Source: Bacteroidales bacterium
GTDB lineage: Bacteria; Bacteroidota; Bacteroidia; Bacteroidales; UBA932
Assembly: GCA_012744435.1 (NCBI GenBank)
Contig: JAAYCA010000063.1
Span: 1 to 53,513 of the forward strand
Reading direction: 5' to 3'
Length of the DNA stretch: 53,513 nt
Of the stretch, positions 24,491 through 32,532 are shown piece by piece. The notes beneath the pieces are model-generated. The model did no database searches. It saw only the letters and a program-made list of their open reading frames with translations, and had not been told where the DNA came from. A program made the translations under genes and the position numbers. The number at the start of each line of letters is the position of its first letter. The stretch's first letter is position 1.

Positions 24491-26952
24491 CACACGCACG
24501 ACTGGAAAGCAAACTTGGTTTCGACAAGATCCGCAAGATGATTGCCGACCGGTGCATGACGGACTACGCTGCCGAACGCGTTGCGGAAGAGGCTTTCTCC
24601 ACCGACGCCGATATCATCCGCCGGCGCCTCGCCCTCACGGACGAGATGCGCTTGATCCTGATGTTTGAGGACAGCTTCCCCACCACGGGCTACATCGATG
24701 CCATCCCTTTCCTGAAGGGACTGGAGCGGGCCGGTTCGAGCATCGATGTGCTGTCGCTGGGCAAGCTCAAGACGGTCACGGACACCCTCCGCCGCATCCT
24801 GCATTTCTTCGGCAGCATCAAGCGCGGCATCTATCCGCAGCTGGAGCGGCTCGTCTCGCCCATGCATTCCTTCCCGGAGGTGCAGCGGCGCATCGAACTC
24901 ATCCTCGACAAATACGGCGATATCAAGGACTCCGCCTCCGACCGGCTCTTCGAGATCCGGCGTGACCTGCGCAGCAAGGAAGCCGCCATCTCCAAGCGGG
25001 CCGGGGCCATTCTGCACAAAGCGCAGGAGGAAGGGATCGTGGATGCAGACGCGGACGTGACCATCCGCGACGGGAAATACCTCATCCCCGTGGGGACCTC
25101 CGCCAAACGCAAGATCCAGGGCTTCGTCCATGATGTTTCCGCCTCAGGCAAAACGGCCTTCGTCGAGCCGGCGGAGATCATCGAACTGGAGAACGATATC
25201 CGCGAACTCCATTTCGACGAAGTCCGGGAAATCCAGCGCATCCTATTGGAATTCACCGATTTCCTCCGGCCCTACTTGCCGGACCTGCTCGCCGGGGCCG
25301 CCTTTCTCGGCGAGGTGGATTTCCTCATGTCCAAAGCCGGCGCGGCGCTCGATCTCGTGGCCGGCATGCCCGTCATCTCGGGCGACGGCAGCCTGTCGCT
25401 GCGCAAGGCGCGCCACCCCCTTCTCGAGAAGGCGCTCGCGCGCGAAGGGCGCAGCATCGTCCCGCTGACGGTCTCCCTGAGCCGGCAGAAACGGATCCTG
25501 CTCATCTCCGGGCCCAACGCCGGCGGAAAATCCGTCTGTCTCAAAACGGTGGGCCTGCTCCAGTACATGTTTCAATGGGGGATGCTCATCCCGACCTCCG
25601 AGAGCTCGGAGCTTCCCGTGTTCGACCGCCTGGTCGTGAGCATCGGAGACGACCAGAACCTCGAGAACGACCTGAGCACCTACAGCTCTTTCCTCGCGGA
25701 CATGCGCGGCCTCCTGACGGACGCCGACGAGCGGACGCTCGTGCTCATCGACGAATTCGGTTCGGGCACGGAACCGGCGGCGGGCGGTGCGATCGCCGAG
25801 GCGATCCTCGCCGAAATCGACCGCCGCGGCGTCTGGGGCGTGATCACCACGCACTACACCAACCTCAAACTCTACGCCTCCGGCGCCGACACGCACGTGG
25901 TCAACGGCGCCATGCTCTATGATTCGGCGAAGATCGCCCCGCTCTTCCAGCTCGAAACCGGCCTGCCGGGCAACTCCTTCGCCTTTGAACTGGCGCGCAA
26001 GATGCGCCTGCCGGAGAGCATCGTCAAGGATGCGGAGACGCGCGCCGGCGAGGAGTTCGTCGGCATCGAGCGGAACCTCCGCAAGATTGCCCGCAACCGC
26101 CGGGCGCTGGACGAGAAGCTTCAGAAGATCAAGCATACGGACAAGGCCCTGGAGGGACTGACCGAGCGCTACCAGCACGAGCTTGAAGAGATCCGGCAGC
26201 AGCGCAAGGCCATCCTCGACGACGCCCGCAAAGAAGCGGAGCAGATCGTCAGGGGAGCGGGGCGCCAGGTGGAAAAAACCATCCGCGACATCCGCGAGGC
26301 CCAGGCCGAAAAGGAGCAGACCAAGGCTGCCCGTGAGGAACTCCAAGGCTTCCTGGGCGCCCTGGAGCAACACAAGACCCGGCAGAACAAGATCCGTGAG
26401 GAGTACCTCGACCGCAAGCTGAACCAGGTCAGGAAACGCAAGCGCACCGCTCCCGGACAGACGGAGCCCGAGCCGGTCCGCACCGCCCCGCTCAAGGTCG
26501 GGGAAAAGGTCCGCATCATCGAAAACGGACTTGTCGGCGAGGTTGCCAAGATCAGCAGCAAATCCGTGACCGTGATTGTCGGCAACATCACCAGTACCAT
26601 GGCGCCGACGCGCGTGGAACGCATTTCTTCCAATGAATTCCGCGAAGCGTCGCGCAAACTCTTCGCACCCGCGCAGCAGCGCGTGGACAGTGCCATTACC
26701 GAACGGAAACTCTCTTTCAAACCCGATCTCGACATCCGCGGCGAACGGCTCGCCGACGCCCTGGACATCGTCACCCACTTCATCGACGACGCCATCATGC
26801 TGGGGGTCGGATCGGTCCGCATCATCCATGGCAAGGGCACGGGCGTGCTGCGCGAGGAGATCCAGAAGTACCTGAAAACCATTCCGGGGCTGACCGTCAG
26901 CGACGAAGACATCCGCACCGGCGGCACCGGCGTAACCATCGTCAGACTATGA
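24487..26952 (+). CDS. mutS2: MutS2 family ATPase with Smr domain
   Basis: DNA- or ribosome-acting MutS homologue; MutS2 proteins suppress recombination and, in Bacillus, act on collided ribosomes. The product is 821 residues. Clamp/lever helices are followed by the ATPase domain with Walker A GPNAGGKS (~residue 340), VSIGDDQNLENDLSTYSSF and Walker B TLVLIDEFGSGTEP. A coiled coil (~530-640), a basic linker and the C-terminal Smr domain (~745-821) follow. The Smr LDxHG motif reads LDIRG, but IIHGKGTGVLR is intact. The start ATG overlaps the cdaA stop. Confidence 0.94.
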   Translation: MTHARLESKLGFDKIRKMIADRCMTDYAAERVAEEAFSTDADIIRRRLALTDEMRLILMFEDSFPTTGYIDAIPFLKGLERAGSSIDVLSLGKLKTVTDTLRRILHFFGSIKRGIYPQLERLVSPMHSFPEVQRRIELILDKYGDIKDSASDRLFEIRRDLRSKEAAISKRAGAILHKAQEEGIVDADADVTIRDGKYLIPVGTSAKRKIQGFVHDVSASGKTAFVEPAEIIELENDIRELHFDEVREIQRILLEFTDFLRPYLPDLLAGAAFLGEVDFLMSKAGAALDLVAGMPVISGDGSLSLRKARHPLLEKALAREGRSIVPLTVSLSRQKRILLISGPNAGGKSVCLKTVGLLQYMFQWGMLIPTSESSELPVFDRLVVSIGDDQNLENDLSTYSSFLADMRGLLTDADERTLVLIDEFGSGTEPAAGGAIAEAILAEIDRRGVWGVITTHYTNLKLYASGADTHVVNGAMLYDSAKIAPLFQLETGLPGNSFAFELARKMRLPESIVKDAETRAGEEFVGIERNLRKIARNRRALDEKLQKIKHTDKALEGLTERYQHELEEIRQQRKAILDDARKEAEQIVRGAGRQVEKTIRDIREAQAEKEQTKAAREELQGFLGALEQHKTRQNKIREEYLDRKLNQVRKRKRTAPGQTEPEPVRTAPLKVGEKVRIIENGLVGEVAKISSKSVTVIVGNITSTMAPTRVERISSNEFREASRKLFAPAQQRVDSAITERKLSFKPDLDIRGERLADALDIVTHFIDDAIMLGVGSVRIIHGKGTGVLREEIQKYLKTIPGLTVSDEDIRTGGTGVTIVRL

Positions 26953-27338
26953 AAACAGACAAACCCACCGTAGGCCGAAAGGGCGAACAGGAAGCCGCTG
27001 CATATCTGTCCCGTCTCGGCCATCGCATCCTTGCCCGCAACTGGCGGAGCGGGCATCTCGAACTCGATCTTGTGACCCTCAAGGGAAACGAACTCCACAT
27101 CGTGGAAGTCAAGAGCCGCACGGCTCCCGTGATGGCCGAACCGCAGCGCAATGTCGGCCGGCAGAAACAGCGCCGCATCATCGCCGCCACACAGTCTTTC
27201 CTGCATTCCGAAGCGCGGAAAGACCTTCCCGCAAACCTGGAGGTTTTTTTCGACGTCCTAGCCGTCGTTTTCTACGGAACAGGCGCGGACTTTGCAGTTG
27301 ATTATTTCCCCAAAGCCTTTTTACCTCTCTATGATTGA
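26949..27338 (+). CDS. yraN: UPF0102 (YraN) family nuclease-like protein
   Basis: Small endonuclease-fold protein of unknown role, 129 residues. It shows the restriction-endonuclease-like E...D...ExK pattern: GEQEAAAYLSRLGHRILARN, LELDLV and LHIVEVKSR. The start overlaps the mutS2 stop (ATGA) and its 3' end overlaps the next gene by 8 nt, so the operon is tightly coupled. Confidence 0.92.
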   Translation: MKTDKPTVGRKGEQEAAAYLSRLGHRILARNWRSGHLELDLVTLKGNELHIVEVKSRTAPVMAEPQRNVGRQKQRRIIAATQSFLHSEARKDLPANLEVFFDVLAVVFYGTGADFAVDYFPKAFLPLYD

Positions 27339-28422
27339 CAATCACGCTTATTGCATAATCATGGCCGGCGGCATCGGGTCCCGATTCTGGCCCATCAGCC
27401 GCGCCGGTCTGCCCAAGCAGTTTCTCGATTTCAGCATCCAGGGCCGGTCTCTGCTGCGGCGCACCTACGACCGCATGAAAGCCATCATTCCGGAAGAGAA
27501 CATCCTCGTCGTCAGTCTGGAACGCTACCGCGGGCAAGTGCGCTCGCAGTTGCCCGAGCTCCCGGAAGAGAACCTGCTGCTGGAACCATACAACCGCAAC
27601 ACGGCCCCTTGTATCGCTTTCGCCACCTATACCGTTCTGAAGCGCGACCCGGCGGCCGTCACCGTGGTGACCCCTTCGGACCATGCCATCGCGCGGCATG
27701 AAGAGTTCAACAAGACCCTGACGGAAGCCATCTCCTACGCCGCAGGCTCCGACGCCCTCATTACGCTGGGGGTCGTACCCACCCGGCCCGACGCCAACTT
27801 CGGCTATATCCAGATGGCCGGCCGTTCCGGGGACGGCGGGCCCGTCAAGATCAAGACCTTTACGGAGAAGCCCGATGCGGAGCTTGCCCGCGTATTCATC
27901 GAGACCCGGGAATTCCTCTGGAACTCCGGTATTTTCGTCTGGCGGGCGGATGCCATCCAACTTGCCCTGGAGAAGTATGCCCCGGAGATCACGCGTCTGT
28001 GGGACGGCTGGCAGGAAGTCCTGGGTACCGAGAGCCAGGATCCCTTCCTGCAGCGCATCTACACGGACATGCCCCGAACCTCCATCGACTACGCCGTCAT
28101 GGAAAAGACGGACAACGCCTGGGTCTATCCCGCGGAGTTCCGCTGGGCCGACATCGGCAACTGGGAGTCGCTCTATGAATACCTCGCCTACCACGACGAG
28201 CAGGGGAACGCCCTCAACCGCACCACCCGGCGACTGCTCAAGGACTGCTCCGGCAATATCGTCTATTCCACCCGCGAAGGCAAACTCCTGGCACTCCGCG
28301 ACATGGAGGACTTTATCGTCATCGACACCGACGACGTCCTGATGATCTGTCCCCGCGACGAGCAGAAGCTCAAAGATTTCCTCTCACAGCTGGCGATGCC
28401 CGAATATGAAGAATATCGCTAA
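27331..28422 (+). CDS. manC: Mannose-1-phosphate guanylyltransferase
   Basis: Makes GDP-mannose from mannose-1-phosphate and GTP for surface glycans. The product is 363 residues with the nucleotidyltransferase signature MAGGIGSRFWPISR near residue 11, LPKQFLDF, and TPSDHAI and FTEKPD motifs. It ends shortly after the nucleotidyltransferase part, so it is the single-domain form without the phosphomannose isomerase domain. The start at MIDNHAYCIIMAGG overlaps the yraN stop. Confidence 0.92.
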   Translation: MIDNHAYCIIMAGGIGSRFWPISRAGLPKQFLDFSIQGRSLLRRTYDRMKAIIPEENILVVSLERYRGQVRSQLPELPEENLLLEPYNRNTAPCIAFATYTVLKRDPAAVTVVTPSDHAIARHEEFNKTLTEAISYAAGSDALITLGVVPTRPDANFGYIQMAGRSGDGGPVKIKTFTEKPDAELARVFIETREFLWNSGIFVWRADAIQLALEKYAPEITRLWDGWQEVLGTESQDPFLQRIYTDMPRTSIDYAVMEKTDNAWVYPAEFRWADIGNWESLYEYLAYHDEQGNALNRTTRRLLKDCSGNIVYSTREGKLLALRDMEDFIVIDTDDVLMICPRDEQKLKDFLSQLAMPEYEEYR

Positions 28423-28954
28423 AGTCTTGCTGCTCTGCGTCCTCGCCTGCGGCTGCACGAAGGATCCCGACCCCCTTGAGGAAGCGCTGGGCGCCTACAT
28501 CCTGCAGGGCCGGGAAGGGACCTTCCGCCTCTACAAGCTGGAGAAGATCGACTCCGTCACCTTCCGCACGGAGTTCGAGCACCGGCAGAACGTCTTCGAC
28601 CTCAAACTCCGGGAAGAGACCAGACTGTACGAAGAATATTCCCTGCAGCGCAAGCCGAAGAATGCGGCACGCCATTGGGACGCCATCCAGCGCAACCATG
28701 AGGTCATGCGGGGTCTCGACAGCCTGCGGGCCGGCATGGAGGCACGGATGGACGAAATCGCCTACTACGACTATGTCTTTTCCGGCCGGGCCGAGACCGG
28801 CGACACCGCCACCGAATTCAGGGACACCTACTTCAGCAGCACCCCGGCGCTCGAGATCTTCACCATGAGCGCCGAGCGGAAAGACCTCCACAAGGCCGGC
28901 GGCCGGGCCATCCCCGGCTACCTGCAGATGCTCGGAGAGACCCCCGAAGAATAA
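28406..28954 (+). CDS. Hypothetical lipoprotein
   Basis: The product is 182 residues with a short signal peptide and lipobox (MKNIAKVLLLCVLACGC). The mature part is charged and mostly helical, with no domain recognised. The start overlaps the manC gene by 17 nt, so it is the last gene of the cdaA operon. It is followed by a hairpin terminator. Confidence 0.75.
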   Translation: MKNIAKVLLLCVLACGCTKDPDPLEEALGAYILQGREGTFRLYKLEKIDSVTFRTEFEHRQNVFDLKLREETRLYEEYSLQRKPKNAARHWDAIQRNHEVMRGLDSLRAGMEARMDEIAYYDYVFSGRAETGDTATEFRDTYFSSTPALEIFTMSAERKDLHKAGGRAIPGYLQMLGETPEE

Positions 28955-28955
28955 T

Positions 28956-28983
28956 AATGCGCCCGCCTTTCGGCGAGCGCATT
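28956..28983. terminator. Hairpin between the cdaA operon and the tRNA(CAT)
   Basis: Stem AATGCGC...GCGCATT with an inner CGCC/GGCG extension and one mismatch, followed by TTCTT on the plus strand. It can end both the plus-strand lipoprotein operon and the minus-strand rpsJ-tRNA transcript. Confidence 0.7.
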
Positions 28984-28994
28984 TCTTAGCGTCG

Positions 28995-29069
28995 TGGTCC
29001 CTGCAGGACTTGAACCTGCGACCCGCTGATTATGAGTCAGCTGCTGCTAACCAACTGAGCTAAGGGACC
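28995..29069 (-). tRNA. tRNA with CAT anticodon, probably tRNA-Ile2
   Basis: Cloverleaf readable on the minus strand: acceptor GGTCCCT/AGGGACC, anticodon stem GCTGA/TCAGC with loop CTCATAA, T-arm GCAGG/CCTGC around TTCAAGT. The CAT anticodon with C4-G69 and C5-G68 pairs is the TilS recognition pattern, favouring lysidine-modified tRNA-Ile over elongator Met. CCA is not encoded. The D-arm holds one extra base (GCAGC where GAGC is usual). It starts 7 nt after the rpsJ stop codon and is evidently co-transcribed with it. Confidence 0.9.
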
Positions 29070-29076
29070 TGACGGC

Positions 29077-29382
29077 TCAGACCTTGATCTCGACCTCAAC
29101 GCCGGAGGGGAGCTCGAGCTTCATCAGAGCGTCCACCGTCTTGGCGTTGGAGTCCTCGATGTCAAGCAGTCTGCGGTAGGAGTCGAGCTCGAACTGCTCA
29201 CGGGCCTTCTTGTTGACGAAGGTCGAGCGGTTGACGGTGAAGATCTTCTTGTTGGTGGGCAGGGGAATGGGACCATTCACCTTGGCACCCGTAGACTTCA
29301 CGGTCTCGACAATCTTGGTCGCGGACTTATCCACGAGCATGTGGTCGAAAGACTTGAGTTTGATTCTAATTTTCTGGCTCAT
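29077..29382 (-). CDS. rpsJ: 30S ribosomal protein S10 (uS10)
   Basis: Small-subunit head protein, 101 residues. [20 protein letters not shown] and [20 protein letters not shown] are typical. It ends the rpsL-rpsG-fusA-rpsJ operon; rplC, its usual downstream neighbour, is 5.5 kb away. A tRNA gene follows within 7 nt. Confidence 0.98.
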   Translation of the reverse strand: MSQKIRIKLKSFDHMLVDKSATKIVETVKSTGAKVNGPIPLPTNKKIFTVNRSTFVNKKAREQFELDSYRRLLDIEDSNAKTVDALMKLELPSGVEVEIKV

Positions 29383-29407
29383 ATCAAAATACTTTTTTAC
29401 AATTCCA

Positions 29408-31525
29408 TTATTCGTCGTCAGACGGCATCCGGTATCCGCTCTTCTCGATGATGTCCTTGGCCATGGAGGCCGGCACCTCGGCGTAGTGGTCGAACGACAT
29501 CGTGCTGGTGGCCCGGCCCGAAGACAGGGTGCGGAGCACGGTGACGTAGCCGAACTGCTCGGCGAGGGGGACGAAGGCCTTCACGATGCGCGCGCCGTTG
29601 GTCGTCGAATCCATCGCGACAATCTGTCCGCGGCGACGGTTGAGGTCGCCCACGATGTCGCCCATGTAGTCCTCCGGGGTCACGACCTCGAGGCTCATGA
29701 TGGGCTCCAGCAGGACAGGCTTGCACTTCGGACAGGCGTGACGGAACGCCATGCGTGCAGCGAGTTCGAAAGAGAGCTGGTCGGAGTCGACCGGGTGGAA
29801 GGAGCCGTCCAGCAGGGTGACCTTCAGGGAAGGCACCTCGTAACCGGCCAGGACGCCGTTCGCCATGGCGGATTCGAATCCCTTCTGAACACAGGGAACG
29901 AATTCCTTCGGCACGTTGCCGCCCTTGACCTGATTGTCGAACTGGAGGCCCTGCACACCTTCGTCGGCAGGTCCGATCTCCACGATGATATCCGCAAACT
30001 TGCCGCGACCGCCCGTCTGCTTCTTGAACACCTCGCGGTGCTGGAGGGAAGCGGTGATCGCCTCTTTGTAATTGACCTGCGGGGCGCCCTGGTTGATCTC
30101 CACGCCGAATTCCCGGCGCAGACGGTCCACGATGATGTCGAGATGGAGCTCGCCCATGCCGCTGATGACGGTCTGGCCCGTGTCCGGGTCGGACTTCACG
30201 GTGAAGGTCGGGTCCTCCTCGGCGAGCTTGCCGAGCGCGACACCCAGTTTGTCGAGGTCCTTCTGCGTCTTGGGCTCCACGGCGATGCCGATCACGGGAT
30301 CGGGGAATTCCATGGATTCAAGGGAATAGCGATGGTTGTCCGCACAAATGGTGTCTCCCGTCCGGAGGCCCTTGAAGCCGACCGCCGCGCAGATGTCTCC
30401 GGCCTCCACGAACTCGATCGGGTTCTGGTGGTTGGAGTGCATCTGGTACAGACGGGCCACGCGCTCCTTCTTCCCGGAACGGGAATTGAGCACGTAGGAA
30501 CCGGCATCCAGGTGTCCCGAATAGGCGCGGATGTACGCCAGACGGCCCACGAACGGGTCGGTCGCGATCTTGAACACAAGACCGCAGAACGGCTCGGCCG
30601 CATTGGGCTGCAGGAGCACTTCCCTGTCATTTGCGAGGTTGGTCGCCTTCGTCGCACCGATGTCCAGCGGAGAAGGCAGGTAACGCATCACGGCATCCAG
30701 CAGGAACTGGACGCCCTTGTTCTTGAAGGACGAGCCGCAGCAGGCCGGAACGACCTGCATGGCGACGGTACCCTTGCGGAGCGCTGCGATGATCTCCTCC
30801 TCCGTGATGGATTCGGGGGCCTCGAAGAACTTGTCCATCAGGGCGTCGTCGCACTCGACGGCAGCCTCGATCAGTTTGTCCCGCCAGAAAGCGACGGCAT
30901 CCTGCATCTCTGCAGGGATGTCCTTGATCTCATAATTCACCAGCTCCTCGCCGGTATGATAATAGACCGCTTTCCGGGAAATCAGGTCCACGATCCCCTC
31001 GAAATGCTCCTCCGCGCCGATCGGGAGGCAGATGGGGACCGCATTGGCGCCGAGTTTGGTGCGGATGTCCTCGACACAGGCGAGGAAGTCGGCACCGACC
31101 CGGTCCATTTTGTTTACATAGGCAATCTTCGGCACGTGGTACTTATCCGCCTGGCGCCATACCGTCTCGGACTGAGGCTGTACGCGCCCGACGGCGCAGA
31201 AAGTTGCGATCGTACCGTCCAGTACACGGAGGGAACGCTCGACCTCCACCGTGAAATCCACGTGGCCCGGAGTGTCGATCAGGTTGATCTGATACGTCTC
31301 CCCGCCATAATGCCAGAACGCGGTGGTGGCGGCAGAAGTGATGGTAATACCCCGCTCCTGCTCCTGCACCATCCAGTCCATCGTTGCCGCACCTTCGTGG
31401 ACCTCACCGATCTTGTGGGTCTTTCCGGTGTAGAAGAGGATGCGCTCGGACGTGGTGGTCTTGCCGGCATCGATGTGGGCCATGATGCCGATGTTGCGCG
31501 TGTACTTAAGGTCTCTTTTGGCCAT
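29408..31525 (-). CDS. fusA: Elongation factor G
   Basis: Translocation GTPase. The product is 705 residues with G1 [16 protein letters not shown]3 [20 protein letters not shown] and G4 NKMDRVGAD, followed by domains II-V. The C-terminal region has [15 protein letters not shown] and [15 protein letters not shown]. The length and operon position mark it as the main EF-G. tuf is not present downstream. Confidence 0.98.
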   Translation of the reverse strand: MAKRDLKYTRNIGIMAHIDAGKTTTSERILFYTGKTHKIGEVHEGAATMDWMVQEQERGITITSAATTAFWHYGGETYQINLIDTPGHVDFTVEVERSLRVLDGTIATFCAVGRVQPQSETVWRQADKYHVPKIAYVNKMDRVGADFLACVEDIRTKLGANAVPICLPIGAEEHFEGIVDLISRKAVYYHTGEELVNYEIKDIPAEMQDAVAFWRDKLIEAAVECDDALMDKFFEAPESITEEEIIAALRKGTVAMQVVPACCGSSFKNKGVQFLLDAVMRYLPSPLDIGATKATNLANDREVLLQPNAAEPFCGLVFKIATDPFVGRLAYIRAYSGHLDAGSYVLNSRSGKKERVARLYQMHSNHQNPIEFVEAGDICAAVGFKGLRTGDTICADNHRYSLESMEFPDPVIGIAVEPKTQKDLDKLGVALGKLAEEDPTFTVKSDPDTGQTVISGMGELHLDIIVDRLRREFGVEINQGAPQVNYKEAITASLQHREVFKKQTGGRGKFADIIVEIGPADEGVQGLQFDNQVKGGNVPKEFVPCVQKGFESAMANGVLAGYEVPSLKVTLLDGSFHPVDSDQLSFELAARMAFRHACPKCKPVLLEPIMSLEVVTPEDYMGDIVGDLNRRRGQIVAMDSTTNGARIVKAFVPLAEQFGYVTVLRTLSSGRATSTMSFDHYAEVPASMAKDIIEKSGYRMPSDDE

Positions 31526-31547
31526 CTGACTAACTAACCAAAATCAA

Positions 31548-32024
31548 TTAGAAGCGGAAATGGGCGAATGCCTTGTTGGCTTCGGCCATCCTGTGCATGT
31601 CTTCCTTGCGTTTGAATGCACCACCTTCATTGTTGTAAGCCGCGACGATCTCGGCGCAGAGTTTTTCTGCCATCGAGCGGCCAGAGCGTTTGCGGGCGAA
31701 GGATATCATATTCTTCATGGAGAGAGAAACCTTCCGCTCAGGGCGCAACTCGGTAGGCACCTGGAAGTTGGCGCCGCCGATACGGCGGGACTTGACCTCG
31801 ATCTGCGGGGTCACGTTCTCGAGCGCCTTCCTCCAAATATCCAGAGGAGCCTTGTCAGAATCTTTCATCTTCTCGCCTACCAAATCAATGGCATCGTAAA
31901 AAATAGAATACGCGATACTCTTCTTCCCCTGCAACATCAGATTGTTCACGAAGCGGGTAACCTGCGTGTCGTGATACTTGGGATCAGGAAGTAGAATCCT
32001 CTTCTTAGGCTTTGCTTTTCTCAT
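31548..32024 (-). CDS. rpsG: 30S ribosomal protein S7 (uS7)
   Basis: Nucleates assembly of the small-subunit head. The product is 158 residues. [20 protein letters not shown] and [20 protein letters not shown] are family blocks. It lies between rpsL and fusA, the standard str-operon order. Confidence 0.98.
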   Translation of the reverse strand: MRKAKPKKRILLPDPKYHDTQVTRFVNNLMLQGKKSIAYSIFYDAIDLVGEKMKDSDKAPLDIWRKALENVTPQIEVKSRRIGGANFQVPTELRPERKVSLSMKNMISFARKRSGRSMAEKLCAEIVAAYNNEGGAFKRKEDMHRMAEANKAFAHFRF

Positions 32025-32063
32025 GGTTGATAATAATTAAAAAGAGTAAAACCATCCACGCAA

Positions 32064-32435
32064 TTACTTCGGCCTTTTGGCGCCGTAGAGGGAACGGGAC
32101 TGCGTCCTTCCTTCCACGCCGGCAGTATCCAAAGCACCGCGGAGGATGTGGTAACGTACACCGGGAAGGTCCTTGACACGACCGCCGCGCACGAGCACGA
32201 TGGAGTGCTCCTGCAGGTTGTGCCCCTCGCCCGGAATGTAGGCATTGACCTCTTTGGAATTCGTGAGACGTACACGCGCGACCTTACGCATAGCGGAGTT
32301 CGGCTTCTTGGGGGTCGTCGTATAGACTCTCAAGCATACGCCACGCTTCTGAGGACAAGCATCCAGCGCACGAGATTTCGATTTGACCTCGATTACCTCG
32401 CGTCCTTTGCGAACCAATTGTTGAATAGTTGGCAT
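32064..32435 (-). CDS. rpsL: 30S ribosomal protein S12 (uS12)
   Basis: Decoding-site protein. The product is 123 residues, [34 protein letters not shown] and [20 protein letters not shown] include the lysines and loop where streptomycin resistance mutations fall; the visible residues look like the sensitive form (Lys in TPKKPNS). It is the first gene of the str operon with its own promoter. Confidence 0.98.
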   Translation of the reverse strand: MPTIQQLVRKGREVIEVKSKSRALDACPQKRGVCLRVYTTTPKKPNSAMRKVARVRLTNSKEVNAYIPGEGHNLQEHSIVLVRGGRVKDLPGVRYHILRGALDTAGVEGRTQSRSLYGAKRPK

Positions 32436-32464
32436 AAAATGTTGTTAATAAATAAGTTATAAAA

Positions 32465-32485
32465 AGCCCCCAATTTTTGGGGGCT
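32465..32485 (-). terminator. Terminator-like hairpin at the rpsL promoter
   Basis: Perfect 9-bp stem AGCCCCCAA/TTGGGGGCT with a 3-nt loop, followed on the minus strand by TTTTT. It can end transcription of the TPR lipoprotein gene that stops at 32533. It starts one base after the rpsL -7 box, so promoter and terminator are laid over each other. Confidence 0.8.
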
Positions 32486-32486
32486 G

Positions 32487-32517
32487 CAAATATACGGAAA
32501 AAACGGCAAATCGCAAA
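32487..32517 (-). promoter_or_regulatory. Promoter of the rpsL-rpsG-fusA-rpsJ-tRNA operon
   Basis: Minus-strand -33 TTTG (32517-32514), 19-bp spacer, -7 TATATTTG (32494-32487). The same box and spacing drive rplC. Confidence 0.8.
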
Positions 32518-32532
32518 AAAATCGGCGCGTAA

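Noticed and set aside
25243..26829. A 528-codon open frame antisense to mutS2
   Set aside because: Shadow of mutS2 codon bias; no start signals.
29210..31537. A 775-codon open frame antisense to fusA
   Set aside because: It mirrors EF-G codon by codon and shows no domain, signal or start context. Long antisense frames are expected in GC-rich genes.
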